Shown piece after piece: positions 34,475 through 47,017 of a DNA stretch of 64,000 bases. This stretch comes from Lycium barbarum (Eukaryota > Streptophyta > Magnoliopsida > Solanales > Solanaceae): NCBI RefSeq assembly GCF_019175385.1, contig NC_083340.1:8940336-9004335 (forward strand), written 5' to 3'. Numbering within the stretch: the first letter of the stretch is position 1; every line of letters begins with the position of its first letter. A program made the translations under genes and the position numbers. The notes below the pieces were generated by a model. The model worked only from the letters and a program-made list of their open reading frames with translations, was not told where the DNA came from and did no database searches.

Positions 34475-37400
34475 ATGGCTGTTTTCATTAATTCTTATTT
34501 TACTTTCTCCATTTTCTTAGTTACTTACTTGTTTTTTTCTTTCTTCTTCCATGCAGATTCAGCTAGCAGTACTGTGCCAGCTTCAAATTCTGTCAAGAAC
34601 CGCCGCCATAAATGGATTGGGCCGTCAGGCACCCGTCATATCTCCGTTAACGTTCACGGTTTTGGAGATTATCAGTCAGTTCAAGAGGCAGTTGACTCTA
34701 TTCCGCAAAACAACAGGATGAATGTCATTATTGACATTTGCCCCGGTTATTACATGTAATTTTATTTTCCCTAAGCCATACTCTTCTTGTATATCACCAC
34801 TCTCACTTGTTAAAAGAGTTCTTTTTGTTGCGTTTAAGCGCTATACACTAACAGTACAGTAATAGTTAGTAGTTACTGGTTTTATGACTAATACAGATTA
34901 GGTTGCAGTGAGAGGGTAAAAATATTTTATGTCTAACTTTAATCCTTTTCTCAAACATATGTTCTTTTTCAATTTAATTTATATACGCTAGGTGGTTGGC
35001 CGAGTGTAAAATGTTTTTAGCTTGTTGTAGCATGCAATTCGATAATATAAAAAAAATTGCAATGTCATTGTCATGTATAGAAGTTAATTGTTCTTTCTTT
35101 AAAGAGAGAGTTTTAAAATGGAATATAAGGTGTGTATTAAATGATTTTACACCTTTCTTGAACAATGCAGACACTTAATTAAAAAAAAAAATCCTTCTCG
35201 AAATTCAGATAGTATAATTATATTCTTTATCTTAATTATATACCATGCAAGTATATCTTATATAAAGTGTAGTATATAAGGAATCTCATTTATTTTTATT
35301 CGTCCTAGTACGTGAACATGTTTTTATAGACCCATCTTTCTATAGTTCACGGGTGTCTTTACTCCTTGTATCCCCATTTCTATTGTAAGGTGAAGATATT
35401 TGAAATTTGCAATTTAACATAACTCTTATACATTTGTGTAGTTATAAATCATCTCATTAATGCTTGTGATCTTTGCTATTGTTGATAATTTCTAGTTATA
35501 TAGATGTCTCTTACTTTGTGTGTGATCCTAATTTGAAACATGTGATCTAAAATAAATATTAGACATTTGTATAGCTATAAATTTTTTTATTCTATAAAAA
35601 AAAAAATCTTTTACGAACAGATTAAAAAGAAAAGTGTACTACATATAAATTGAAACAAGAAAATATTTATGTATTATTTTAATGAAATAATGTGTGTTGT
35701 TGTGGTGGATACAGTGAGAAAGTGGCGGTGCCAGACACAAAACCATACATAACGTTTCAAGGAGCAGGGAGGGACGTGACGGTGATAGAATGGCATGATA
35801 GAGCAAGTGACAAAGGTGCTGATGGACAACAGCTTCGTACATACCAAACTGCTTCTGTTACAGTTTATGCTTCTTATTTTTCAGCCAGAAATATTAGTTT
35901 CAAAGTAAGTATGCGTTTATCATATGTCATTTTCTTCTCTGTGCTTTTTTGTTTCTTTGTTTCTGGTAAACTTTTGAATTTCGATGTTGTCACTTTTAGA
36001 TCTTATTGTAACTTTGTGTGTACAGGAGGGTTTGTCCGTTAAAGATAAGAATTTCCATATCACTATGTGTGGCCAAAGTTAGAAAAATACAGGACTAGAT
36101 AATGCCTGGTAGAATGTTGTCAGAAACACTTTTTGAGTTTGCACCAATGGGAGAATGGATTTAAGACACTTTTTGAGTTTGCACCAATGGAAGAATGGAT
36201 TTAGGTTTTACACTTATAGTTGTAGTTTAACTGATTATAATATGCTATTTACTGTCTTTTTAGGTAATGCTGTAGATAATTATTTGCAGTGGGTTTCTTG
36301 ATAAATTGGAGAATATATGGAAAAACCCAACCCGTAATATAAACATGACTCCATATGAGTAGTAGTCTATTGTCATATACTTTCTCAGTTCCATAACAAG
36401 TGTCATCTTAGCCAATTTTTTTTTGTCCCATCTTTACTCGTTTTCAACTGTTGGGACCAAAGTTACCATATATAAAGAATTAGAGTTTAAGTTATATATA
36501 GTGTCTGCATAAATAATTTTTATCCCTATTACGTCGTTAAAAAAATATTTATAGGTAAGTCTTTTAAAATGTGGAATATGTAATTCTTAAAATAAGATAG
36601 GTTGCTTATTTCAATAGGTAAAAGTGAGTTGATAATGTAAAAAATCTTTAGACTAGTGGTGTATATAGCTTTGATACAAAAAGTTACTCCACTTTTATAA
36701 ACTGACATGGCAAATATTTTTTACAAAATAAGTGTAATCTAACATGTGTTACATTTATTTGGAATTTCGCTAGGTATGTTATTGTTGTAAGTGTAATTTA
36801 ACATGTGTAATAGTAGGTTAATTCTTTCTTATGTTTCAGATAATTCTAATTCTACTTCTTGTAGTTACATATATATTAAGTGATTTGATAGTGTACAAAT
36901 TCTTTGTGCATAGAAGTTACAATGCCATCAAGATATAAAAATTGTCACAAAACTAAAAATCTTTTTTTTTTTTTTTTGGTAGAACACAGCACCAGCACCA
37001 TTGCCAGGGATGCAAGGATGGCAAGCAGTTGCATTTCGGATATCCGGCGACAAGGCTTACTTCTCCGGCTGTGGATTTTACGGCGCACAAGACACACTTT
37101 GTGATGATGCTGGCCGCCATTACTTCAAAGAATGTTACATTGAGGGTTCTATTGACTTCATTTTTGGCAATGGTCGCTCTATGTATAAGGTACGTACACA
37201 TCGAAAACGTCCTATATAGTTTTGGACAATCTTTAATTAGCCAATTTTTAAAATTGCATTAGGCCTAAACAATATAGCTTGAAAGTATAAGCACAAAGTA
37301 AGACAATATGTTTCAAAATATTTGGTTGCATTGAAAAAGATAAAGATAATATTAGAACTAATAGTAAAAGAAATTTTTCAAAAAGGTGAGATAATTGCGC

Positions 37401-39326
37401 AGATTTGCTAAAGCTGGAATCCTTGTCTGTTCTTGATGTCTGTAGCTAGAATAAAAGGAGGATTACTTTTTCCATTATTTAAACATTCACGCTTGATTAG
37501 TGGTAAACTCTAACTATATACGCATTGAGTGCTTCTGCAGTAAACTATGAAACTAGTAGTACTATTTACGTAAAAAATAATACTACTGTATTAGCTATAG
37601 TAGGGTGCAAATGTCAACAGATCAAAATTTATGGGTTCAAGCATTTTCAAAAAAAAAATAAAAAAAATAATACAAATTTAGAAAGTACATAAAATGTATT
37701 AAGTCACCGTAGATATATTTTAAAATGTCATTAAGGGATGGATTAGATCATCCAATAATGAACATGACATTCTTTTTGAGACAAAGGCGGTAAACAGTAA
37801 AACTTTGACAAATAAGTCAACAATAAATATATAGAAAAGATTGTCCCACTACTGAACTGTGTTATATACTACCAAATGACACTGTCTAATCTAATAAATT
37901 CAACTCAAATTAATATAAATTAATATTATTTCAAAATTGGTTTAATACTTCAGTAATTACTGTATGATTTCTATTTTAAAATAACTTTTTCACCAAAATT
38001 AATACTTATGATATTAGTATCATATTATATCCAAATGCATATATTACAAGCAGAATTGAAGAAAATTATCTCTCTCCTTAATCGATGAAGTTCAGATATG
38101 GGTATCATCTCACTCCAGAAAAAGAATGGTCCAAAAAAACTTATTATCGGTCAAGCAAATGCTATTGTAAAAAAAAAACCGAAAAAATAGGCAAACCCGA
38201 GAAAACCCAACATTGAAAAATCTCATTTTTTAATGGTTTGATTTGGTTTATAGATTTAGAAATTCGACACATGATTTGGTTTGGTATTTAAAAAATTCGA
38301 ACCAATCCGATCCATATACACCCCTATATTTCATATATTAAATTTATTCTTAATAACTGTCAAGATCAAATAAGATGCTAAATATGGTTGTGTTGGAGCA
38401 GGACTGTGAGCTACATTCAATAGCCACAAGATTTGGGTCCATTGCAGCCCAAGATAGAAGATCCCCAGATGACAAGACTGGATTTGCATTCATAGGCTGC
38501 AGGGTCACAGGGAGTGGCCCACTGTATGTGGGCCGTGCAATGGGCCAGTACTCCAGAATTGTCTATTCTTACACCTATTTTGATGATATTGTGGCCCATG
38601 GTGGATGGGATGACTGGGACCACCTTAGCAACAAGAACAAGTAAGACCTTCTTCAAAGTAGTAATTTCGCCCCATAGCCTATTTGTCATTTAGGACGCAG
38701 TCATTTTTGTAATTTTTTTGCATCCTTATTTCAGCATTAGAATTACCATTTTTGCACATTTGAAGAAATGGAAAATTGAGTTTAAACCAAGCGGTGTTGC
38801 CGGAAAAGCCTGGGAATGTTGGCAGGATAAAAAATTAGTAGTTTAAACTTAACAAAAATTACTTTTTGTTTCAAATTTCTGGCAAGAATGTCAAATGTTT
38901 GGCCTTGGCAAGCCAAACTTCAGACAAAAATGTAGGAAGTTTACCACCAAACTTCATACATGAATTTTTACAACTTCGATCGTATATGCTTGAATTTGGT
39001 TTTGATGTGGCTGAATTTGCAATTTCTTATATGGCTTCATTGGTGATCCCAAAATTGGCTATTTGTGCAATTCCCCTTTTCAAGCAAATTGCTTCGTTGT
39101 TTCTGTTCCTTTTTGGGCTTCAAAATATCAGTTTATCCTAAACTGGTTTGGGTTGTATGACTATTCCAGGACTGCATTTTTTGGAATGTACAAATGCTCA
39201 GGCCCAGGAGCAGCAGCTGTGAAGGGTGTATCATGGGCCCGTGAGCTGGATTACGATACGGCCCACAAGTTTCTAGCCAAGAGCTTTGTCAATGGACGCC
39301 ACTGGATTGCCCCATCAGACGCTTAA
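34475..39326 (+). CDS. PME53: Pectin methylesterase, PME53-like (five exons)
   Basis: Exons 34475-34755, 35715-35904, 36983-37189, 38402-38640, 39170-39326; GT-AG, in frame, 357 residues. It demethylates cell-wall homogalacturonan. A hydrophobic signal peptide (about 1-30) exports it; there is no PMEI pro-domain, so it is a type II enzyme. Catalytic signatures: GWQAVAF (Gln171), GAQDTL (Gln193, Asp194), SIDFIFGN (Asp215) and [11 protein letters not shown] (Arg271). The usual Trp after GR is Met, as I remember for the PME53 (At5g19730) group. KWIGPSG (46-52) and EWHDRASD also fit that group. Exon 1 to 2 joins GYY-I-EKV. Introns hold a 42-nt duplication (intron 2) and an hAT scrap (intron 3). 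All key residues are present, so the gene looks functional. Confidence 0.94.
36123..36204 (+). repeat. 42-bp tandem duplication in PME intron 2
   Basis: ACACTTTTTGAGTTTGCACC and the following AATGG(G/A)AGAATGGATTTA occur twice head to tail. Confidence 0.9.
38170..38327. mobile_element. Fragment of the GGTTTGGTTCGG-type hAT element (PME intron 3)
   Basis: AAAACCGAAAAAATAGGC through GATTTGGTTTGGTAT to GATCCATATACACCCCTA matches the termini and words of the 24041-24903 element; the other end is lost. Confidence 0.5.
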
Positions 39327-39657
39327 ATCTTTTTTTTTTTTTTTTGCACAGAAGACAATTAATTCTTTCAAATCTTTTTATCTTTTTCTGTTGTCAATTA
39401 ATCAATTCTTTAATTCCATTCTTTTTGTTCATATAGTAAGAAAATGATTGCCATGAAAGTTATAGAAGAAATGATGGTAATCTATCTATATTTTTTATTC
39501 TTGGAGATTCAAGCAGTTCCCGTTAACTTATTTTCTCACATGATGAATCTTATGTCTCCAACTATTTGGAAATCCCATATTTGTATCAACGCAAGATATG
39601 TTTATTGGATTTTATGTATTAACTCGCAAAATATGCTTGTTGGACTCTATAGATTAA
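39327..39657. other. PME 3' flank
   Basis: Probable 3'UTR (T-run at 39331-39345) and spacer. No gene seen. Confidence 0.45.
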
Positions 39658-40185
39658 GAGCCTGTTTGGATGGGCTTATGCCTATAAGCTGCAAATAGCT
39701 TATAAGCTAAAAAAATAAGTTGGGGCAGTCTAAGAGCCCGTTTGGATTGACTTATAAGTTGTTTATAAGTTACTTATAAGCTGTTTTCAATTTTTTTGAG
39801 TGTTTGGCTGGCCAACTTAAAGTCATTTTGTGCTTAAAATAAGCTCAAAAAAATAATTGGGCCCATTTGACTTAGCTTATTTAAAGCAGCTAAGCCAAAA
39901 AAAATAAGTTAGACTACCCCAACTTATTTTTTTTAGCTTATAAGCTGCAAACAACTTATAGGCATAAGCCCATCCAAACAGGCTCTAACTTATTTTTTTT
40001 TGGCTTATAAGCTATTTTCGGCTTATAAGCTGCTTTAGATAAGCTAAGTCAAATGAGCCCAATTATTTTTTTGAGCTTATTTTAAGCATAAAATGACTTT
40101 AAGCTGGCCAGCCAAACACTCAAAAAAGCTGAAAACAGCTTATAAGCAACTTATAAACAACTTATAAGCCAATCCAAACGGACTC
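39658..40185. mobile_element. Interlocked Tourist-like MITE composite
   Basis: Four blocks in the order A (39658-39733), B (39734-39908), A-inverted (39909-39985), B-inverted (39989-40185). A begins GAGCCTGTTTGGATGGGCTT and its partner ends AAGCCCATCCAAACAGGCTC. B begins GAGCCCGTTTGGATTGACTT and its partner ends AGCCAATCCAAACGGACTC. TAA trinucleotides mark 39655-39657, 39731-39733, 39986-39988 and 40186-40188. This reads as one Tourist element inserted into another. Confidence 0.7.
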
Positions 40186-40189
40186 TAAC

Positions 40190-40634
40190 TAGCGAATAGA
40201 TATAATTTATGTAATCACAGAAATTGTCAAGATATGTGAAAGAAGTGACAATGGTCATTATAAGTATACGAAAGAACCCTTTCTGTCTAATTCTAGTTGC
40301 AGGCTTATCGACTCAAATGAAATCAACTTAGATGGTCCTTTATGGCTCCAGTAGGGACCCTTTCAACGCGTCATCATCTACTACCGTCTTAAATTAAAGC
40401 ACTGGCTGGCAGTATATGTGTTGTTCATATTCCACCATTTTAAGAATTACAACAATTTTGTGGTCTAACAGGGCATATGAACACCCAAATAAAGGGAATA
40501 TGGCACAGAGATATTAAAAGATGAGATGAGTAATAACATTACAAGTAAAATCCAGGCAAAATCAAATGTGGTTCTATGCAAATTGTGATGAAAGAAAATT
40601 AAGGAGCCAGCAGGGTATTGAGAGATGGTATCTT
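40190..40634. other. Spacer between Tourist composite and PEX19 3' end
   Basis: Includes the PEX19 3'UTR on the minus strand. No separate gene seen. Confidence 0.45.
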
Positions 40635-43600
40635 TTACATGATAGAGCAGTTCTGCTGGCCCTCCAACATCTCTGGGGATCTGCAAGACAAGAAGAAAGA
40701 TAGAGCTAAATACCAAACAATACAGAATAAAATGGTCATTTTTCTTAATAACCGAGAAATCCCTGAATGCAGTTGGGTAAGGATCGAAATTCTAAACATC
40801 AAACAGTTCTCACATTGCATTTTCAAACACTAAATCTTCAGTTGATTCACACATGTGCTGGACAACAGTAAACAGTCTAACCCATGCAACTTATCTCCTC
40901 CGTTTTGGTTTTTGGGGGATGGGGGGGCTTAAACTATTAAAAAGAACAACACTGCAGTGCTGCACAGAAAATATCATCATTATTATTGTATATCATCATT
41001 CCCAAAACATTGTAAAATACATTTTCCGCATAAGGATTTGGTTGGAGTAGTTTGTCATATCAAATTTGTCTAGATGGGATTTCAATATCCTTTTCTTTTT
41101 GCATTGAAAAAGTTTTAATATATGTATCCCCGAGCCGCAAAGTTAACTGCTATAGTTATAATCTTGATCCGTGTCCATTTTAAAAAAAATGATCAAAATG
41201 GTACAAACATCAACTTACTGATATCACAAGTTAAAAGTTCAGAGAAAAATACTTTCATACTTCTAAACCACAAGTCCTCAACCTAATAAAGGAAGCAAGC
41301 TGCAATAAATTGATGACCAGCGTAAACACAGTCAAACTGTGACATTCTCTGAATACTAAATGATTAGAACGAACATCTACTGGGGGTTCATAAGCTGACT
41401 CAAACTAGCTCGGTGTTAAAGCATACTTGAGTTGAGTTTTAAACCACAGACCAAAACTTTGTGCAAACCATGCAGGTGCCGAAAACCTTAAGGGATCGTT
41501 TGGTTTGGTTTGAAGACAAGTTATGATGGGATTAGTTATTCTGATATTATTTCTTATTGATTGTTTGGTTTGTTGTATTAAAAGTTTGCATAATTTTTAA
41601 GAAAAAGCTGTTTGTTTACAAAAATACCCTCCACCTTACTTAGTAGAAAAGGGGTTTGAGAGACCTCGGGAATATTTTTTTCATTTTTGTTATTTTATCC
41701 TGGGATAACTAGTCTGGGATTGTTATTCCACCCTCTGGCAGGTATAACTTATCCCAGTACTATTTTTAATCCTGGGATAACTTATCCCAGGATTAGTGAC
41801 CAAACAAGGGATATGATGGTACTAAATTCTTATCCCAGGACTATTTTTCCTAATCCATCATACCAAACGACCCCTAACAGACTTATCTCTACAAGTGAAA
41901 TCAGGAAAAATGATATGATACTCCAAACTTTAACAGCCTTTGAGTTATCAGTATGAAGTTAACTCGATACGAACAAAATCCTGAAAATATAAAAGGACTT
42001 ACAGCTGTCCAAGAGATGATATATCAAAGTCTGGAGCAAGCTCATGAACAATATCATTTGGCGGTTGGCCACATTCTTGCATTTTCTGCATAAGCTCTAC
42101 AATTTTGTTGAAGTTGCTAGGTTCACTCTCATAAACTTTGTTCAGATCTCTTATAAGTTCATACTGGTTCTTGTAACGTTCATACTCTTCAGTGCTCAAC
42201 TTGACTTTGTTGTCCTCCAGCCATTTAGGATATCTTTCTTCAATTTCTTTCATGGGTTCGTGAAGAATTTCCTTTGACAAAAGCTGCTGCATCATGGTCT
42301 CTACTATAGACTCCATGTCCTGTGAATCAGAGACAAAATAATTATACATTCACTTCAAGCAAGTGAAAAGCTACAGTATAAGATATGATGCATAATGAGA
42401 CATGTGAAGGTTCAGAAAGCCTCAGCAATGTCTTCCAAGTGACACTTGCGCAGAAATTCAAATGCAATTCCAAAGCTGTGAAAACCAATAAATGCTACGA
42501 GAGAAAGATATACTTGATCCTTCAATGCAGCTTTCAGAACATCCAACTTCATCCAGACTAGCACAACTTAATCCCTAACTTGAACTATGAGAAAAATGTC
42601 CCAGCATGCTGTTTCAAGCATCCAACCAGTCCTAAACTTTAATACATGCGTACTATGTTGGCATTTTAGCAGGAGGAAGCAACTAAATGAAGTAAAGCAG
42701 CCACGCAAACTAAGCTCAACATTCAAAGCTACAATGGGTTTAAGATAGGACAAGAGATCAATGGCAATCCAGCTAAGCATAGAGATTTTATAGCAAAAGG
42801 AAGTGGAACCTATATTATAAAGTCTATTAAAGCGTCACGTTTAGGGATTCACCTGATGAGTCTTTAAAAGGGTAGATATTCTTTGATGCTTAGAATGTTT
42901 AGTAAACAGAACAGCGATCAAGTTACTTTAATGCACCAAAGCAATCATTTGATAGGCACAAAAAAAGAAGAAGCTAAATATGATCAACAAGAAAGACAAT
43001 GAAAATAAAGCAAAATAATTTCTCTGACAATTTATCAACCCACTCTAGTGAAACTAAATAACGAGATACTCCCTCCATCCCATTTTAACAGTTGTTTTAG
43101 CTTTTTTCACGTTCATTAAGAAAAACAATAAATAGAAAGTATAATCTACTAAGTTACCCTATTTATTCGATGCTTAGAATTGGGATAAGAGGTCGAGGAT
43201 TAGAATAGGAGGTTAGTAGGTAGCCGAACATTCTCCTAACTAGTAGCATTAATTAGTAGTCGCGTAGATTCTTTTCTTAAAGGTGTACTACTATCTGTTT
43301 CTTCTTTCGCTTTTTATCTTGCTACGTTGTTGCCATATTTTTCTTGATATCATGCTTTAAATCCTTTTTTCTCTCGAGCCGAGGGTCTATCGGAAACAAC
43401 CTCCCTACCCCACAAAGGTAGGGGTAAGGTCTGTGTACATCCTACCCACCCTAGACCCGACTTGTGGGAATACACTGGGTATGTTGTTGTTGCTTTTTTG
43501 AGAATTGAGCAATATTAAAAAAAAAAAAAAAAAAACTACTTCATGTTAAGGGTATAGTTGGAAACAATTGTCCACTTTAGTCTTGAATTCCTAAAGTGAC

Positions 43601-45119
43601 AATTATTATGGGACAATTTATTTGAGTTAAAGCGATAGCTAAAATGGGACGGAGTAGTAAAAAAAACATACAAAAAAATCCACCATCAGGAAAATAAATT
43701 CCATAGCCTCCTTGCGAAATCATGAAAAAGGAACTTGCAACAATGGACCGATCTTCATAAAGAAACATATTTTGCAGTCTCCATGTTCAACATAGAAAGT
43801 AAAGAACTAACTGCAGTAAACCACACACCATTAACATTGAAGAAACATGAAGACAAGATACCTGAGACCCAGAAAGCTCTTCAAACTGCTTCACCCACTC
43901 CTCCATCATTGCATCATTCCCCGTGTTCTCTACACCCGGTCTCGGCCCAGCCACTGATTCCAATCCTTTAACAGCCTCCCTTGTCTGCTCTCTAAGCTTA
44001 TCAAGAGCTTCAGCTACATGCGAGTCTTTCGACTCAACAGAAGCCTTTTGCTTCCCCTTTTTCTTAGCATTCCTATCGGGCAACGTCATCCCTAGACCTT
44101 GAACCCCACCAGGCATAGAAGAACTATCTTTCTTCTCTTCTCCATCTCCACTTCTACAATCAGAAAGCAACCCTCTATAAATTGAGAAATTGACATAAAT
44201 AGCCGCCCACCAAAATAATAGCCAGCAAATGTATATATTTTTATATTAATGTATAATACACATAAAATATACATTTTTTATACATAGTGTATATTTTTTG
44301 TATATTACTGTATAATACACATGAAATATACATTTTTGATACATAATAGTGTATATTTTTTAGTTTATTTGGCTAACAAATGTAATTATCTTTGGCCGAC
44401 CGGCCAAATGTGGCACTTGTCCTTTGACATTCACAGTTCCAGATTAAACCCCATTAGCTTAAAACACAAGTATAAAGATATATATGCCACAAGAGAAAGC
44501 AGAAACCTTTGAGCACCAGAAGTGAGATTGAGGCTCTGAAAATCATCCAAAGCACCTAAAAATGAAAATCAAGAAAAGGGTAACTTTGGGTAATCCAATT
44601 CAATACATATATTTCTGATGTATATAACCTATAAACAGTGAAAGATAAGACACTTTTAGATAAATGGAAAAAAGGGTAACTTTGAAGAGCCCAATCCAAT
44701 TCAGCTACATATATTTCTGATGTATACAACCTATAAACAGTTAAAGATAGAAACTTTTAGATAAATGGAAAAAAGGGCAACTTTGAAGAGCCCAGTTCAA
44801 TACAGCTACATATATTTCTGATGTATATAACCAAGAAACAGTTAAAGATAGGAACTTTTAGACAAATGGAAAAAAGGGTAACTTGGAAGAGCCCAATTCA
44901 ATTCAACACATATATTTCTGATGTATACAACCTATAAACAGTTAAAGATAGAAACCTTTAGATAAATGGGGAAAAGGGTAACTTTGAATGACCCAATTCA
45001 ATTCAGTAACATGTAATTCTAAGGTATGCAATATAGTAACAAATTAATGAATGGAGAAAAGGGTGATGATACTTACTGTCAAGGAGTTGGTCTAAATCAT
45101 CAGAGTGGTCAGTAGCCAT
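40635..45119 (-). CDS. PEX19: Peroxisome biogenesis protein 19 (five exons)
   Basis: Minus-strand exons 45119-45077, 44555-44507, 44153-43862, 42319-42003, 40680-40635; GT-AG, in frame, 248 residues, which I recall as the length of Arabidopsis PEX19. It is the cytosolic chaperone and import receptor for peroxisomal membrane proteins. N-terminus [20 protein letters not shown] is the PEX3-binding region. The middle carries a Lys-rich stretch, and the C-terminal mPTS-binding helices include [22 protein letters not shown] and [14 protein letters not shown]. The last four residues, CSIM, are a CaaX box for farnesylation. Intron 1 contains a five-unit tandem array, intron 3 a Stowaway with a SINE inside, intron 4 a Tourist element. 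Exons 1, 2 and 5 are tiny (43, 49, 46 nt), found by joining frames. Very sure. Confidence 0.95.
41492..41874. mobile_element. Tourist-like MITE in PEX19 intron 4
   Basis: GGGATCGTTTGGTTTGG and CCAAACGACCCC are inverted and flanked by TAA (41489-41491, 41875-41877). The interior repeats ATCCTGGGATAACTTATCCC palindromic words. 383 bp. Confidence 0.8.
43079..43654. mobile_element. Stowaway-type MITE split by a SINE (PEX19 intron 3)
   Basis: Starts CTCCCTCCATCCCATTTTAA and ends TAAAATGGGACGGAG between TA dinucleotides. The two halves are 43079-43182 and 43501-43654; the insert is the SINE at 43183-43500. Confidence 0.8.
43183..43500 (+). mobile_element. SINE with (GTT)n tail, TSD AGAATTG
   Basis: Flanked by AGAATTG on both sides (43176-43182 and 43501-43507). 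The 3' half has the TS-like words GAGCCGAGGGTCTATCGG, CCCCACAAAGGTAGGGGTAA and ACTGGGTATGTTGTTGTTGC. 318 bp including tail. The 5' half (GGATAAGAGGTCGAGG...) is not a clear tRNA head. Confidence 0.75.
44215..44355. repeat. Direct and inverted TATACATTTT repeats in PEX19 intron 2
   Basis: TGTATAATACACATAAAATA and TGTATAATACACATGAAATA recur about 65 nt apart, each followed by TACATAxTAGTGTATATTTTT; AT-rich and hairpin-prone. Confidence 0.7.
44579..45060. repeat. Five-unit minisatellite of about 100 bp in PEX19 intron 1
   Basis: Units start with GGYAACTT at 44579, 44675, 44776, 44877 and 44977 (periods 96, 101, 101, 100; last unit about 84). Conserved words: ACATATATTTCTGATGTATA, AAACAGTTAAAGATA and TTTTAGATAAATGGAAAAAA. 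The last unit, nearest exon 1, is the most diverged. Confidence 0.9.
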
Positions 45120-45435
45120 GGATTCCTTTTAGATTCTCTGGTTGGATAAAGATTGTCTATGTTCTTGGTCTTAGTCTATTCACTAAAAATATCTATAAAA
45201 ATCCAATCTTTATGAATCTTTTTTTGAAGAGAAGATGTGAAAGGGCTACATACAAGGTTGTGTTCAAAGGGACTGTACGGTGACGTTTTGGGGCTTAACA
45301 ATCGACCTTGGGTTTTACTTTCCCGAGGCCAATTAGGTGGTTGACAACCGTTTTATTATGGTTTATTATCAAAGGGGAAAAAAAAAAAAAAAAACTTTCT
45401 ATTGGATTGCATTCCCTCCATCTCAGATTATCTAT
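45120..45435 (-). promoter_or_regulatory. PEX19 5' leader and promoter region
   Basis: Sequence upstream of the PEX19 ATG up to the next Tourist element, about 315 bp. No clear TATA box. The promoter is thus short or includes the MITE. Confidence 0.4.
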
Positions 45436-45619
45436 GAGCCTGTTTGGATGGGCTTATTTTAAGCAGCTTATAAGTTGTTTTAGATAAGCTAAGTTAAACT
45501 GACCCAATTATTTTTTTGAGCTTATTTTAATCACAAAATGACTTTAAGCTGGCTAGTCAAACACTCAAAAAAACTGAAAACACCTTATGAGCAACTTATA
45601 AGCCAATCCAAACGGGCTC
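45436..45619. mobile_element. Tourist-like MITE, clean copy
   Basis: GAGCCTGTTTGGATGGGCTT and AGCCAATCCAAACGGGCTC are inverted, flanked by TAT on both sides (45433-45435, 45620-45622). 184 bp. It belongs to the same family as the composite at 39658-40185. Confidence 0.85.
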
Positions 45620-45622
45620 TAT

Positions 45623-47009
45623 GTAATTTTAAAAGTAGTTGTCTCGAATGATTTGTCATTTTAGAAGTTTATGACAGAATTAATTTTTTTTTCTCATTTT
45701 ACTCGTAGTAGTAATTATTTTTGAAGATTACAAACACCTCAGTTGATGAAGTTGACATGTAAATGAGGTAAATATTGTGAAGAAAGATGTATCTTATAAT
45801 ATAAATAAGGGTAAAATAGTCAAAAAATTCTCCTAATTAATGTTTTTTAAGGAACATATAAAACAGAAAAACAACAAATAATTGTGACGGAGTACATGCA
45901 AGTACGTAAGACCCAATTTCATTTTGTTCCAAAAGATTATGATGTGTTGCATTTTTCGAGACTCACTATGGCGTGAAATTTCATGATTTTTCCCTAGCAA
46001 TAAAATTTTTCTGTATGTGCATTAGTTTCTTGTCTGAAGCAAACACTCTACTTCATAAAGATAAAGTTATTCGTACATACTATCCTCTCCAAACCTGCCC
46101 CGCTTGTGAGACTACACTCAAATTTTTGTTGTTGTTGTTGTTATGCATTAGTTTCTTAATGGTAAGGATGAATCCTGTAACTTCTAAAATAGTTCAGTGA
46201 TGATTTTTGCTCACTGTGCTAGTATGAGGATGTAGTTTAAATTTACAGTTAGTTAAGGGAAGTATTTGGCCAAAAACTAGCACCTATTTCTTTCCGTCTC
46301 CTACCAAAAACACCCTCCCTCTTTTTGCCTAATTCCTTTCATATCCCTTCCTTTCCAAAAAAATCCCTCCACTCTAATTTCTTCTAAACCTAAAATCAGT
46401 CTCTAAGTTCCTTACGTAAAATTTAAGAAGTTGCCTCTATTTGTCAGTTTCCTTCATCTCTGTAAGATTGGAAGAAAATTCCTTTTATTTTTTTAATTGC
46501 TTTTCTTCCTTTGGCCTGCATGTGCGAATTTTTTTTTTAAAAAATAAAAAATGGTAGTGTTTTGTATCTACTGCTAGATGTATTGTGTTTATATGAGATT
46601 AGGATGATGTGCATACTGTGTAATTGTTCTTTTCTGTTCTAAATAATCAACAATAATTATTTTAAGTGATGAATTGTTTTCTTAACATTTTTTCTGAAGC
46701 TATTCTATTACAGAGAAGGTCGGCATATGTTAAACTTATTATAACTATGTTTTTGTTTAAATAAAAGTGTTGTCAAAGGCGCACTTAAGCCCTGAAGTGA
46801 GGCACAAAACATGTTGAGCATTTCACCTCGCTTAAGACGCTTTAGTGTCGTCATAAAGGCTCTAAAGCATACTTTTCCTTGTCAATGAGCATAATCCTGA
46901 AGAGGTGATTATTTGTATTGTTCGATTTTTTTTTTCATTTGAACCTTTATTCATTAAAGCCCACACTTTATTTGTGCCCCAACAAACCTTAGAGCTTTCT
47001 TGCTCTTTT
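45623..47009. other. Intergenic with a SINE tail
   Basis: No gene supported. 46078-46143 ends with a SINE-like tail (CCCGCTTGTGAGACTACACT ... (GTT)n). The frame at 45973-46200 spans this tail and is not a gene. Confidence 0.5.
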
Positions 47010-47017
47010 CGCTTCAA

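Noticed and set aside
42044..42277. Plus-strand 77-codon frame
   Set aside because: Antisense shadow of PEX19 exon 4.
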